Shown: positions 18,069 through 27,752, counted from the first letter of the stretch. The stretch is 51,778 nucleotides of DNA from an uncultured Saprospiraceae bacterium (GCA_938028705.1 CALIZI010000421.1:1-51778), one strand, 5' to 3'. Notes: generated by a model not told the origin, from the letters alone. Numbers and translations: made by a program.

Positions 18069-18938
18069 ATGAATTTAATTAATATAAAAAATATTTCATT
18101 TAAGTCTGCCGCAAAGCTCCTTTTCCTTTCATTTTTAATGATAGGATTAATTACAGCTTGCGACACCGACGAACTCCCCGAAGAAGGTTCTATTCCTGAC
18201 GAAACACCACCGTCAGCCGCCTTCTCCACTACGCCGAATGAAGCGGATTATAAAGACATTCGCTTTACCAATCTTTCTATTTCTGCCACGGATTACGCAT
18301 GGGATTTTGGCGATGGCAACACCTCTACCGATGCCAATCCAAGCAACGTATATGCAGCCGACGGCACTTACACGGTCAAACTCACCGCTAAGGATAAATT
18401 GAACCAAAGTAGCACGACAGAAAAGATTATTGAAATCGTAGAACCTGTTAACAACTTTGTACCTGTCATTTCTGAACCCAGCTTTGAGGATGACTCTGAT
18501 ACCGCAGGTTGTGGCGATATGAACGCAGACGGACGCGATTGTTGGAGAAACAGTGATTTGGGTGGTGTCATTCAAATTACCTCCAGTCCGGTCTATGACG
18601 GCGACCAAGCTGCCAAACTACCTTCTGCCGGAGATAGAATTGGTTATCAATTAGTTACGGTCTTGCCGGAGACGGATTATACGCTCAATTTTGCCTATAC
18701 GATGAAGACCGACCCTGTTGGTTCACTCACCGTATCTATACTCAATGGTGCAGTTTCTGATATGGCTATGGTGGCTAAAGCAACGATTGCCTCTGTGGAG
18801 TTGACCGACCAATCAAGCGCGAGTGACTATGTGCCGGCTTCTATAGAATTTAATTCAGGGAGTAGTTCGGAGATAGCCATTTTCTTCACCAATGTAGGTG
18901 TAGAATGTCGTATTGATTTATTTGAATTTGCAGAATAA
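18069..18938 (+). CDS. PKD-domain lipoprotein in SusE/F position
   Basis: A 289-residue lipoprotein (lipobox LITACD, Cys at about 31) encoded third after SusC and SusD, where accessory surface glycan-binding proteins usually sit. An N-terminal PKD domain (about residues 45-120) shows the typical YAWDFGDGNTSTDANPSNVY and GTYTVKLTA. The C-terminal half (about 130-289) is beta-rich with CGDMNADGRDCWRN and a carbohydrate-binding-module-like jelly-roll feel (YQLVTVLPETDYTLNFAY). Alginate binding is inferred from position, not from recognised binding residues. It is probably co-transcribed with the first SusCD pair. A perfect palindrome follows its stop. Confidence 0.8.
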   Translation: MNLINIKNISFKSAAKLLFLSFLMIGLITACDTDELPEEGSIPDETPPSAAFSTTPNEADYKDIRFTNLSISATDYAWDFGDGNTSTDANPSNVYAADGTYTVKLTAKDKLNQSSTTEKIIEIVEPVNNFVPVISEPSFEDDSDTAGCGDMNADGRDCWRNSDLGGVIQITSSPVYDGDQAAKLPSAGDRIGYQLVTVLPETDYTLNFAYTMKTDPVGSLTVSILNGAVSDMAMVAKATIASVELTDQSSASDYVPASIEFNSGSSSEIAIFFTNVGVECRIDLFEFAE

Positions 18939-18952
18939 ACACACCCGTACCG

Positions 18953-19021
18953 ACTCGAATTTGAGTTAAAACTTGTCAGACATTTTCAAAATGTCTGACA
19001 AGTTTTAACTCAAATTCGAGT
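18953..19021. repeat. Nested-palindrome MITE-like element, copy 3
   Basis: A hairpin with long, essentially perfect arms (ACTCGAATTTGAGTTAAAAC onward) around the core TGTCAGACATTTTCAAAATG. The right flank to about 19080 keeps the family tail (AAACACAAGTATATTTCTAT and ATTATCAAG). It lies between the PKD lipoprotein and the PL7 lyase. Confidence 0.7.
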
Positions 19022-19103
19022 GTAAATTCTCATTTCAAACACAAGTATATTTCTATTTTTTTAAAATAATTATCAAGCTAAATCCACCTATAATTCATTA
19101 TTT

Positions 19104-20000
19104 ATGTCAAAAACAATTCACTATAAACATGTTTTATTTGTATTGATAATAATTTTATTATCAATGACTTGCAAAGATAATGAACCAATGATAGATGACG
19201 ACGACCCACCCGTAGTCATTGACCCGCCCGTAGAAGGTATTGATTATTTTCTCCCAAATATCGACCTCAATAATTGGAAAGTTACCCTACCAATCGGCAG
19301 TCCAAGCGAAGTGACACCACCCGAAATTTTGAATTACGCGACCAATACTACGCTCAAAGAATTTATGTATAATGATTCGACAGATGGCTCGCTTGTGTTC
19401 TACACCTATCCGGGCAGCACAACGCCTAATTCGTCCTATTCTCGCACAGAATTACGCGAACAAATGGATCCGGGTAGCAATACAACCAACTGGACTTTTG
19501 CCGAAGGCGGCAGGATGAAAGGTACGCTGAAAATGGAGGAAGTATCGCAGGAAGATGACGGCGATTATCACCGCATTATTGTGATGCAGATACATGGCAG
19601 ATTGACTAATGAACAACGTGACCTCATCGGTGAAAATGACAATAATGCACCACCTGTTTTGAAGGTGTATTGGAACAAAGGTTATGTGCGTGTACATCAT
19701 AAAGTATTGAAAGATATTAATGTAAATGATGTGGACATCCTACGCACAAGCGCATGGGAAGACGAAGCCGAATCATTCGACGAAAAGGTTGACTTTGAGG
19801 AGTTTACGGTAGAAATTATCGCTTCAGACGGACGTTTGGAAGTCATTTTGAATGATGATGAATCTTTCGTTTACGAGGATATTCATATGGAACGCTGGGG
19901 GATTTTTGAAAATTATTTTAAAGCCGGAAATTACTTGAATACCACAGATAGCGGGTCTTTTTCAAGGTTGAAATATTACGATTTAGAAGTTTGGCACTAA
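19104..20000 (+). CDS. PL7 family alginate lyase, lipoprotein
   Basis: A 298-residue endo-acting alginate lyase that cleaves alginate by beta-elimination, probably at the cell surface, since it has a lipobox (LSMTC, Cys23). It is a PL7 jelly-roll with the three family signatures: RTELR at 114-118, QIH at 162-164 and YFKAGNY at 271-277. Arg, Gln, His and Tyr of these motifs form the active site in the family. QIH rather than QVH is usually linked to guluronate-containing substrates, so G or mixed MG blocks are predicted. An acidic linker (DDDDPPVVIDPPVEG) joins lipid anchor and domain. The second susC follows 44 bp after the stop. Confidence 0.93.
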   Translation: MSKTIHYKHVLFVLIIILLSMTCKDNEPMIDDDDPPVVIDPPVEGIDYFLPNIDLNNWKVTLPIGSPSEVTPPEILNYATNTTLKEFMYNDSTDGSLVFYTYPGSTTPNSSYSRTELREQMDPGSNTTNWTFAEGGRMKGTLKMEEVSQEDDGDYHRIIVMQIHGRLTNEQRDLIGENDNNAPPVLKVYWNKGYVRVHHKVLKDINVNDVDILRTSAWEDEAESFDEKVDFEEFTVEIIASDGRLEVILNDDESFVYEDIHMERWGIFENYFKAGNYLNTTDSGSFSRLKYYDLEVWH

Positions 20001-20044
20001 AGCAAAACTCGCTTAATCAAGATGAAAAAAATAAACTAATTAAA

Positions 20045-23000
20045 ATGAATTTAAAATCTACACTAATTTTAATGATGATGCTACTATTTGGTGCATCATT
20101 ATTCGCACAAAATGTGACCGGTAATGTCTCGGATGCAGATGGCATTCCACTTATCGGTGCATCGGTAGTAGTCAAAGGAACTACTACGGGGACTACAACT
20201 GATATTGATGGCAATTATTCGATTGATGCCCCCGAAGGAAGTACTTTAGTGATTTCTTATGTCGGCTATGCTGACCAAGAAGTAGTCGTTGGAGCGGGAA
20301 GAACTGTGAACCTTACACTTGCAGAAGGTATTGATTTAGACCAAGTGGTCGTAGTCGGTTATGGCTCTCGAAAAAAGAGTGACATCACGGGCGCAGTGTC
20401 TTCGGTGAAGTCTGAAGAATTGACGGCATTTCCTGTATTAGACGCTGCACAGGCACTTCAAGGACGTGCAGCCGGGGTCGTTGTTCAGTCCAATAATGGT
20501 GGTGAACCGGGCGCACCTATCAACATAAAAATCAGAGGAAATACTTCAATCAATGCAAGTAGTTCTCCACTGATTGTTGTGGATGGATTTGTAGGTGCAG
20601 CTATGCCACAACCGACTGACATTGAATCTATTGAGGTGCTAAAAGATGCCTCAGCAACCGCTATATACGGTTCGAGAGGGTCGAATGGTGTGGTATTGGT
20701 CACGACGAAAAAAGGTAGAAGTGGTAAATTAAATGTGGAACTAAACACGACTTATTCTACTCAAAATACGGCTAATAAACTTGACCTCTTAAATGCCGAT
20801 GAATTTGCAGATTATCAAAATCAAATAAGAACGAATCAAGGCAATACGAATCCTTACGTTCAAGGTCCTGCGAATACGGATTGGCAAGACGAGATTTACA
20901 GACCCGGCAACACACAGAATTATCAACTTTCTGTTTCAGGCGGAACGGATAAGATGAATTTTTATACCTCCGGTAATTATTTTAATCAAAAAGGAATTGT
21001 GATTAATTCGGGTTTTGAAAGAGCGACATTCTTAACAAACATAGACGCACAAGCAACCGACAAATTAAAATTAGGGGTCAATCTTTTTGGTAGTAGAGGT
21101 GTTAAAGATGGCGTTACGACTCAATCAGATGGTTCGGTGACGGTAGGTAATGATGATGTGATTTCTCTCGCCATGAGAATGGCGCCCGATAAACCAATAT
21201 ATAATGATGACGGTAGCTTTTCTACAAATGATGCGATTGGTGATGAACTGGACAACCCCTTTGCGGTTGCCACAGAAAGGGTAGATGAAACCACCGAAGA
21301 TGACTTTAGAGCAAATGTTTATGCCAATTATGACATTATAAAAGGATTGGCTTTTAAAACGACCTTTGGGTTGAGTAGCGAAAATCAAACAAGAGGAATT
21401 TATCAACCCTCCACATTAAAAGTTACAGCATCTGCCGTAGATGGAAGGGCGAGAGTGACCAATGCGAAAAGAACAACACTTTTGAGTGAAAATTACTTGA
21501 CGTATGATGTCGCATTAGGAAGTAGTAATTTGACTTTATTGGGTGGATATTCTTATCAAAAAAATGAGACAAAAGCAAATGCGGCAGCCGGTACAGGTTT
21601 CCTTTCAGATGCTTTTTCTTACCATGCTCTGGGTACTGCCACAGGTTTATTACAACCCGCTTCCTCTTTATCTGAAGTAGAAATTCTATCTCAATTCGGA
21701 CGATTAAATTTCGATTATAATAATAGACTTTTACTCACCGCTACCATAAGAAGAGATGGTGCGTCAAATTTTGCAGCCAATAATAAGTATGCTATTTTCC
21801 CCTCAGCCGCGATAGGTTTCAAAGTTTTTGATGAAGATTTTTTAAATAGTAATAAAGCAATTTCAGGCTTAAAACTAAGAGCCAGTTATGGTGTTACGGG
21901 CAATCCGTCCATTAGTCCTTACCAATCTTTGGCGAGGTTTGCGAGTTTGTATGCTTCCAGCGAAGGCGCAACCGTATTTGCGATTACGCCCGACCAACCC
22001 GCTAATCCGGATTTGAAATGGGAGTCTTCTTATCAAATGAACTTTGGTATAGACTTCGGCTTTATCGACAATCGCATTAATCTTTCATTAGATTATTATA
22101 ATATTGATACGAGAGATTTGATTCTCGGAAACAATGGTATTCCTGAATATTTCGGTTTCCAAAATGATGAAATTCTGACCAATCTGGGAGAGATAAATAA
22201 CAGAGGATTTGAAGTTTCTTTAAATTCGAGAAACATCGTCAAAGGTCCTTTTAAATGGAGTACAGATTTCAACTTATCGACCAATAAAAACCAAGTCGTT
22301 GCCTTAATCAACGATGCCGATTTCTTTGGCAATGCTGCGCCAAGTTACTTTAGCCATGATAGAAGTTATGTGTTGAGAGTAGGCGAAGAAGTGGGTCTTT
22401 TCTGGGGCTATGATTATGCAGGTGTCTATGATGGTGGCGATTTTCCCGAAGGTACAGCAACACTCGAAGGAGGTGTAGCGGGCGACCCATTATTTAGAGA
22501 TATACCTAATGAAGATGGTGAACTTGATGGCGAAATTACCGAAGCCGACAGAACAACTATCGGTAATCCTAATCCGGATTTTACCTTTGGCTTCAATAAT
22601 ACCTTCTCTTTTGGAGGTGTCGATTTAGGTATCTTTTTTCAAGGCTCACAAGGTGGAGAGATTTTCAACATGACCAATGTACAGTTGAATAATGGTGATG
22701 CCAATACCACCAGAGATTATTTTGACCGTGCGATGAGCGGAGAAGCTCCTCGCGTTGGAAATAATAGTAATAGAGAAATTTCTTCTCGTTTCGTAGAAGA
22801 TGGCTCTTATATTAGATTGAAAAACATAGCTTTAGGCTATAATTTACCCGCAGACCTTATTCAAAATATAGGTGTACAAAACATTAGATTAGGCATTAGT
22901 GCTCAAAATTTATTGACATTCACCAATTACTCCGGTTTAGACCCCGAAGTAAATTACTTTGGTGCCAGTGGCGATAATAATACATCGAGCAATACAGTTC

Positions 23001-23068
23001 AAGGCTTTGATTTTGGAAATTACCCAACTGTACAGTCTATTACTTTTAATCTTAATGTGAAATTTTAG
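20045..23068 (+). CDS. SusC/RagA-type TonB-dependent transporter (second pair)
   Basis: A 1007-residue outer-membrane importer. The start is the ATG at 20045, giving signal peptide MNLKSTLILMMMLLFGASLFAQ. The longer frame from 19991 overlaps the PL7 gene and was rejected. Visible are the regulatory-like domain (NVTGNVSDADGIPLIGASVV), the SusC junction DQVVVVGYGSRKKSDITGAV, the plug (PINIKIRGNTSINASSSPLI, KDASATAIYGSRGSNGVVLV), and a barrel ending ITFNLNVKF. It lies directly after an alginate lyase and before its SusD partner. Two SusCD pairs in one alginate locus suggest import of different oligomer sizes or block types. That is inference. Confidence 0.95.
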   Translation: MNLKSTLILMMMLLFGASLFAQNVTGNVSDADGIPLIGASVVVKGTTTGTTTDIDGNYSIDAPEGSTLVISYVGYADQEVVVGAGRTVNLTLAEGIDLDQVVVVGYGSRKKSDITGAVSSVKSEELTAFPVLDAAQALQGRAAGVVVQSNNGGEPGAPINIKIRGNTSINASSSPLIVVDGFVGAAMPQPTDIESIEVLKDASATAIYGSRGSNGVVLVTTKKGRSGKLNVELNTTYSTQNTANKLDLLNADEFADYQNQIRTNQGNTNPYVQGPANTDWQDEIYRPGNTQNYQLSVSGGTDKMNFYTSGNYFNQKGIVINSGFERATFLTNIDAQATDKLKLGVNLFGSRGVKDGVTTQSDGSVTVGNDDVISLAMRMAPDKPIYNDDGSFSTNDAIGDELDNPFAVATERVDETTEDDFRANVYANYDIIKGLAFKTTFGLSSENQTRGIYQPSTLKVTASAVDGRARVTNAKRTTLLSENYLTYDVALGSSNLTLLGGYSYQKNETKANAAAGTGFLSDAFSYHALGTATGLLQPASSLSEVEILSQFGRLNFDYNNRLLLTATIRRDGASNFAANNKYAIFPSAAIGFKVFDEDFLNSNKAISGLKLRASYGVTGNPSISPYQSLARFASLYASSEGATVFAITPDQPANPDLKWESSYQMNFGIDFGFIDNRINLSLDYYNIDTRDLILGNNGIPEYFGFQNDEILTNLGEINNRGFEVSLNSRNIVKGPFKWSTDFNLSTNKNQVVALINDADFFGNAAPSYFSHDRSYVLRVGEEVGLFWGYDYAGVYDGGDFPEGTATLEGGVAGDPLFRDIPNEDGELDGEITEADRTTIGNPNPDFTFGFNNTFSFGGVDLGIFFQGSQGGEIFNMTNVQLNNGDANTTRDYFDRAMSGEAPRVGNNSNREISSRFVEDGSYIRLKNIALGYNLPADLIQNIGVQNIRLGISAQNLLTFTNYSGLDPEVNYFGASGDNNTSSNTVQGFDFGNYPTVQSITFNLNVKF

Positions 23069-23100
23069 AGTTGCAATATTAAATTTTAACTATGTATCAT

Positions 23101-23272
23101 AGTAGTTTATACTTTGAAAAGAAAGCACGATATATCTCCCCCTTTGGAGGGGGCTGGGGGGAGGACTTTCGGCTGTTTTTCCTCCCCCCGCCCCCCTCCA
23201 AAGGGGGAGATAGTCCGCGTTCTAATTTATAAGAAATCGTTATTCAATTAGAATAAAAAAGTATAAACTACT
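23101..23272. repeat. Nested palindromic unit between the second susC and susD
   Basis: Outer 15-bp perfect inverted repeats (AGTAGTTTATACTTT at 23101-23115, complement at 23258-23272) enclose a very GC-rich hairpin at 23133-23212 with about 32-bp arms (TATCTCCCCCTTTGGAGGGG onward). This inner motif resembles a palindrome widely seen in Bacteroidota genomes. The layout is MITE-like, 172 bp. Confidence 0.8.
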
Positions 23273-23289
23273 TTTAAAATAAAAAAATA

Positions 23290-24819
23290 ATGAAAAATTT
23301 TAAATATATATTTTTAATTATAGGAATTTCATTAGCTAGTTGTTCCGATTTAATAGAACAGCCCGTTGGTTTATTATCACCGGAAGGTTTCTTTCAAAGT
23401 CCGGCAGATATACAAACAGCTATTGATGGAGCGATGACACACGCTATCAATGAAAAATTTTGGGGAAGAAAACTCTCCATCGCCTTAATGCTGCGTTCTG
23501 ATATGGTCAATCTTCAATCTACCCAAACAAGAAGGGTAGAACATAATGATTTTACGACCTTGGCTACCAATGGAATGATTACCGAATTTTGGCTAAAAAC
23601 GTATCAGGGAATTGCCGGAGCTAATCTCGCAATTGCCGGAGCTGAGGACGTAGATGTATCAGAAGATTTGAAAAATCCGGTGACTGCACAGGCTTATTTT
23701 ATCAGAGCATTTTATTATTTTCATTTGGTCAGACAATTTGGAGCTGTGCCTTATCTTGATGCACCCGTAACCGATGCAGAAGCGGCAGGTGCTATCAGTA
23801 GAACTTCGGCAGACCAAGTGTATATGAATATCATTTCAGATTTAGAATTTGCCAAAACTTGGCTACCCGATACACAATCGTCAAGAGCGATACCCGCCAA
23901 ATCAGCTGCGAGTGCCTACCTCGCTTTAGTCTATTTGACAATGGGCGAATATCAAAATGCTTTTAATGAAGCCAAAGAAATCATTGACAATGCAGGAACG
24001 TATGACTTGGCTTTAGACCCAAATTTCCAGAATTTATTTGATGCCAATGCCATTGACGCTTCCAAAGAACCCATATTCGCATTAGATTATAATAATTTTG
24101 AAGCACCCAATAATGCTTACGACCAAATCGCGCCAATGACAGGTATAAGAGGAGACGACAGAAATGAAGGAGGCGGTTGGTCAGTAGCAGTGCCTACGCT
24201 TGCAGTATATGAAACATGGGATGCAGGCGATTACAGAAGAGCCGTTAGTCTGGACGAAGAAGCATCTATTAATGGCAATGTAGAACCTTACACCAACTTC
24301 ACGATAAGCGGACATATACATGCCGCCGACCAACCATATATTGCAAAATACACCCGTTTCCCGGGTACATTTGCTCGCGGAAATGCCAGAGCCACCAGTC
24401 ATAATTATTCTATGATGCGTTATGCAGAAGTCTTGTTGATTGCCGCAGAAGCTGCCGTAGAAATCGGAGATAATGCCTCCGCAACTGACTATATCAATCA
24501 AGTAAGAGCCAGAGCCAGAATGGGCGGTGATACTCAGACCGGTGCAGGTACTCCGGTAACAGTACCTCCAAGTGCTGTTCCTGCCGACATTACAGGAACG
24601 GTAACAGTCAATGATGTACTCGAAGAGCGCAGATTGGAACTGGCTTTTGAATGTAAAAGATGGTATGATATTGCCCGTAGAAAAATAGGTGCAGAGGTAT
24701 TCAGTGCTTCCGGTTTGGAAGGAGCAAAACCCTCATTTACCGATGATGATTATCTAATGCCATTACCCGCAGATGAGATAGAAAGAAATCCTAATATCAC
24801 TCAAAATCCGGGCTATTAA
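23290..24819 (+). CDS. SusD/RagB-type surface glycan-binding lipoprotein (second pair)
   Basis: A 509-residue lipoprotein partner of the SusC upstream. It has a lipobox at ISLASCSDL (Cys about 18), the SusD-type opening (PVGLLSPEGFFQSPADIQTA), the helical core (QAYFIRAFYYFHLVRQFGAV), and the family C-terminus (LEERRLELAFECKRWYDIAR, ending NITQNPGY). It binds alginate fragments at the cell surface and delivers them to SusC. The C-terminal third has an insertion with low-complexity TGAGTPVTVPPSAVPADITG (about 420-440). It is separated from susC by a 221-bp gap holding a nested palindrome. Confidence 0.94.
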   Translation: MKNFKYIFLIIGISLASCSDLIEQPVGLLSPEGFFQSPADIQTAIDGAMTHAINEKFWGRKLSIALMLRSDMVNLQSTQTRRVEHNDFTTLATNGMITEFWLKTYQGIAGANLAIAGAEDVDVSEDLKNPVTAQAYFIRAFYYFHLVRQFGAVPYLDAPVTDAEAAGAISRTSADQVYMNIISDLEFAKTWLPDTQSSRAIPAKSAASAYLALVYLTMGEYQNAFNEAKEIIDNAGTYDLALDPNFQNLFDANAIDASKEPIFALDYNNFEAPNNAYDQIAPMTGIRGDDRNEGGGWSVAVPTLAVYETWDAGDYRRAVSLDEEASINGNVEPYTNFTISGHIHAADQPYIAKYTRFPGTFARGNARATSHNYSMMRYAEVLLIAAEAAVEIGDNASATDYINQVRARARMGGDTQTGAGTPVTVPPSAVPADITGTVTVNDVLEERRLELAFECKRWYDIARRKIGAEVFSASGLEGAKPSFTDDDYLMPLPADEIERNPNITQNPGY

Positions 24820-24820
24820 G

Positions 24821-24960
24821 AACGTAGTACGGTGCTTCCAGCCCGTGTTCCTCGTAGCGCGGCACTTCCAGTCCGCGCCCGTAGAACGGTGCTTCCAGCC
24901 CGTTCCTCGCGTTAGTTTTGCATTACACACGCAAAGCACGGATTGGAAGCACCACACTAC
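24821..24960. repeat. Cluster of family B REP-like arms
   Basis: Three successive arms with the core GCTTCCAGCCCG or ACTTCCAGTCCGC (near 24833, 24866 and 24890) followed by one opposite arm (GGATTGGAAGCACCACACTA near 24940). It could fold into alternative hairpins. It directly follows the second susD. Confidence 0.75.
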
Positions 24961-25006
24961 AACAAAGAAGTTTTTTCTTACGTGAATTGATTTTTAAAAT
25001 TAGAAT

Positions 25007-25060
25007 TTGCTCTAAAATACTTGCCTTGCATTTCCAAAATGCAAGGCAAGTTTAGGGCAA
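25007..25060. repeat. Hairpin with CTTGCCTTGCATTT core
   Basis: ACTTGCCTTGCATTT at 25019-25033 pairs perfectly with 25037-25051. Outer TTGCTCTAAA/TTTAGGGCAA extends the stem. The architecture copies the CGTCAGACATTT family with a different core. Relatives lie at 27673 and 37781. Confidence 0.7.
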
Positions 25061-25095
25061 CCCAACGCTGAAATTCACACAAAACAAACCATTTA

Positions 25096-27378
25096 ATGAT
25101 ACACAAAACTGCCCATATATTTACCCTTCTCCTATTGCTTGCTGCGTGTACGACCACACAAAATGTGGATGTTCCCACCACAAGTGCGCCCGTAGTTGAT
25201 GGTAATTTGGTAAAAAATATGGACGAGTTTAAAAACGCAGTAAAAACCGTACAACCCGGTGACAAAATCATCCTCGCCAATGGAACATGGACAGACACCG
25301 AGCTAAAATTTTACGGAAAAGGAACGGCAGAAAAGCCAATTGTATTGACTACACAAGAGAAGGGCAAAGTCTTTTTAGAAGGACAATCAAACATCCGCAT
25401 CGGTGGAGAATATATGCACGTTGAAGGCTTGGTCTTTCGCAATGGACACACGCCTTCGGGGTCGGTCATTGCATTTCGCAAGGATAAGGAAATGTTGTGC
25501 AACAACTGTCGTGTAACCGAATGTGTCATAGACGATTACAACCCTTCCGAAAGATTTGATTCGGATTATTGGGTAGAAATTTACGGAAAAAATAACCGTT
25601 TCGACCATAATTATTTGGTGGGAAAACGCAATCGCGGAGTCACGCTCGCAGTGCGCCTGAAAACCGAAGCTGACCGCGAAAACAATCACCGAATTGACCA
25701 TAATTACTTTGGCTATCGCCCTATTCTCGGCTCGAATGGTGGCGAAACATTGCGCGTAGGTACGAGTCATTATTCCCTCTCCAATTCTAATACTGTCGTC
25801 GAAGATAATTACTTTGAACATTGCAACGGCGAATTGGAAATCATCTCCAGTAAATCCTGTCAAAACACCTTCCGCAATAATACTTTCTACGAATGTCAAG
25901 GCACACTCACCATGCGTCATGGTAATGAAACGTTGGTCGAAAACAACTACTTTTTCGCCAATCGAAAAGCCAATACGGGCGGTATTCGCATCATCAATGA
26001 ATCACAAACTGTTCGCAATAATTACTTGCAAGGCATTACGGGTTATCGTTTTCGCGGAACTTTGGTGGTGATGAATGGCGTACCCGATTCGCCTTTGAAT
26101 CGCTACTTTCAAGTCAAAAATTCGGAAGCCTCCAACAACCTCGTCATTGATTGCGACCATATCCAACTCTGTGCCGGAAGCGACGAAGAAAGAAGCGCGA
26201 CTCCAATAGATACTAAAATGACGAACAACATCTTTTATAATACAAAAAAAGATGATGTATTTACGGTGTATGACGATATTAGCGGGATTGATTTTGATGG
26301 AAATATAGTCAGCCCCAACATTACTTTCCCCGAAAATAAAGGTAAACAACTCGAAAAAGGTTTCGCCGCAAAAGAGATAGAATTTGTAGAAAAAGACGGC
26401 GTAAAACGCTCCAAATCTCACCCCAATATCGGACCAGACCAAAGCAAGCCCCGACCCGGACGCGACAACACAGGTGTATCGTGGTATCCGAAAAAAGATT
26501 ATCAGATAACATTCGGAACAGGCAAAATTATCGAAGTGCCGCGAGGTGAAAATGCCATTTTTGAGGCAGTCAAAAACGCTGCATCCGGTGACATCATTCG
26601 CTTGACGGAATCAGGCAATTATTTTGAAGGAAAAAGTATCGAAATCCCACACACCATCACAATAGAAGCCGCGCCAAATCTCGCTGAAAGACCGGAAATT
26701 ACATTTGAACGAACATCTTTATTTAATCTTGAAAACGGCGGTTCGCTCACGCTTGAAGGCATCAACTTTTCGGGTAGAGATTGCGACGATTATTCGGGCA
26801 ATTCAGTGATTCGCACCAGCCGATATTCAATGATTAATAATTATAAATTGATGATTCGCAACTGCGATTTTAATGACTTGGATGTGAATCATAGTTTTAA
26901 TGTATTGCGAGTTTATAAAAATACATTTGCGGACTCCATTCTCGTAGATAATTGCAATTTCAATAATATCACCGGACACGTATTTAATCTCGACAAAGAA
27001 ATTGACGATAGAGGCATTTATAATGTTGAAAATATGGTCATCACCAATTCTACTTTTAAAGATATTGGCGGTGTGGTACTCAACCTCTATCGTGGCGGAC
27101 GAGATGAAAGTACCTTCGGACCTATCCTCGATTTATACAATACAACTTTTGATAATATAGGTCACGACAAACGCAATAAATACCAAGCCACCATGAACCT
27201 GCATGGCGTACAACTCGCCGATATGCAAAACCTCGAATTTAAGGATAGTAAAAAAATAAATCTACACCTGATAGTAGGCGAACCTATTATCAAATTTAAA
27301 GATATTGTATTAAAAAATAATGAAGATATTATCAGCAATGATGATGCTTTTGAACAGATAAATGTTACACGAAAATAA
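25096..27378 (+). CDS. PL6 family alginate lyase, lipoprotein
   Basis: A 760-residue parallel beta-helix lyase of the PL6 (chondroitinase B-like) family, which degrades alginate, commonly G-rich or MG blocks. The lipobox is LLAACTTT (Cys about 18). The N-terminal beta-helix shows the family pattern FKNAVKTVQPGDKIILANGT, then NGGETLRVGTSHYS, and the catalytic Lys and Arg candidates in EIISSKSC and TMRHGNE, corresponding to the Lys/Arg pair known for PL6 enzymes. The length with a second beta-helix domain (about 480-760) resembles two-domain, AlyGC-like enzymes. It is preceded by palindromes and followed by 551 bp of repeats, so it may be a separate transcript. Confidence 0.92.
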   Translation: MIHKTAHIFTLLLLLAACTTTQNVDVPTTSAPVVDGNLVKNMDEFKNAVKTVQPGDKIILANGTWTDTELKFYGKGTAEKPIVLTTQEKGKVFLEGQSNIRIGGEYMHVEGLVFRNGHTPSGSVIAFRKDKEMLCNNCRVTECVIDDYNPSERFDSDYWVEIYGKNNRFDHNYLVGKRNRGVTLAVRLKTEADRENNHRIDHNYFGYRPILGSNGGETLRVGTSHYSLSNSNTVVEDNYFEHCNGELEIISSKSCQNTFRNNTFYECQGTLTMRHGNETLVENNYFFANRKANTGGIRIINESQTVRNNYLQGITGYRFRGTLVVMNGVPDSPLNRYFQVKNSEASNNLVIDCDHIQLCAGSDEERSATPIDTKMTNNIFYNTKKDDVFTVYDDISGIDFDGNIVSPNITFPENKGKQLEKGFAAKEIEFVEKDGVKRSKSHPNIGPDQSKPRPGRDNTGVSWYPKKDYQITFGTGKIIEVPRGENAIFEAVKNAASGDIIRLTESGNYFEGKSIEIPHTITIEAAPNLAERPEITFERTSLFNLENGGSLTLEGINFSGRDCDDYSGNSVIRTSRYSMINNYKLMIRNCDFNDLDVNHSFNVLRVYKNTFADSILVDNCNFNNITGHVFNLDKEIDDRGIYNVENMVITNSTFKDIGGVVLNLYRGGRDESTFGPILDLYNTTFDNIGHDKRNKYQATMNLHGVQLADMQNLEFKDSKKINLHLIVGEPIIKFKDIVLKNNEDIISNDDAFEQINVTRK

Positions 27379-27470
27379 CTGTACAGGCGATTTCAATCGC
27401 CATGTGCCAATATTTTTCCGAAAAAACACCGCTTTGACAATTTTGTAAAAAGAAATTCTGCCGGACGTTC

Positions 27471-27504
27471 AAACCTATAAGGTTTTCGAAAACCTTATAG
27501 GTTT
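27471..27504. repeat. 34-bp perfect palindrome
   Basis: AAACCTATAAGGTTTT pairs with its complement around a central CG. It lies about 90 bp after the PL6 stop, so it may serve as a terminator or 3' stabiliser, though no T-run follows directly. Confidence 0.65.
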
Positions 27505-27557
27505 AGGCTTAATTTTTATATTTAAAAAATATATTACCCTATCAAAACGGAATAAAA

Positions 27558-27599
27558 CCACTTCGTAGGGACAGGGCATGCCCTGTCCCTACGAAGTGG
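27558..27599. repeat. 42-bp perfect palindrome
   Basis: CCACTTCGTAGGGACAGGGC and its complement centred on GCATGC. The motif GTAGGGACAGGGCATGCCC is, from memory, a dispersed palindrome in many bacteria. Confidence 0.7.
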
Positions 27600-27672
27600 G
27601 CGGACGATTATTTTGTTGAATAAATAAAAATACGTTCACAATTAATTGATTTTAAGATAAATAGACAGATTT

Positions 27673-27707
27673 TACTCACCTTGCATTTTGAAAATGCAAG
27701 GTGAGTA
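27673..27707. repeat. Hairpin with CACCTTGCATTTT core
   Basis: TACTCACCTTGCATTTT pairs with AAAATGCAAGGTGAGTA. It is a relative of the CTTGCCTTGCATTT hairpin at 25019. Confidence 0.7.
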
Positions 27708-27752
27708 GGCTTCCCCAAAAATCAAAACATTATAGAGTAAACTTAGCAAAAT

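Noticed and set aside
24763-24957. Minus-strand 64-aa frame with repeated GWKHR words
   Set aside because: The translated family B repeat arms explain the repeats. Not a gene.
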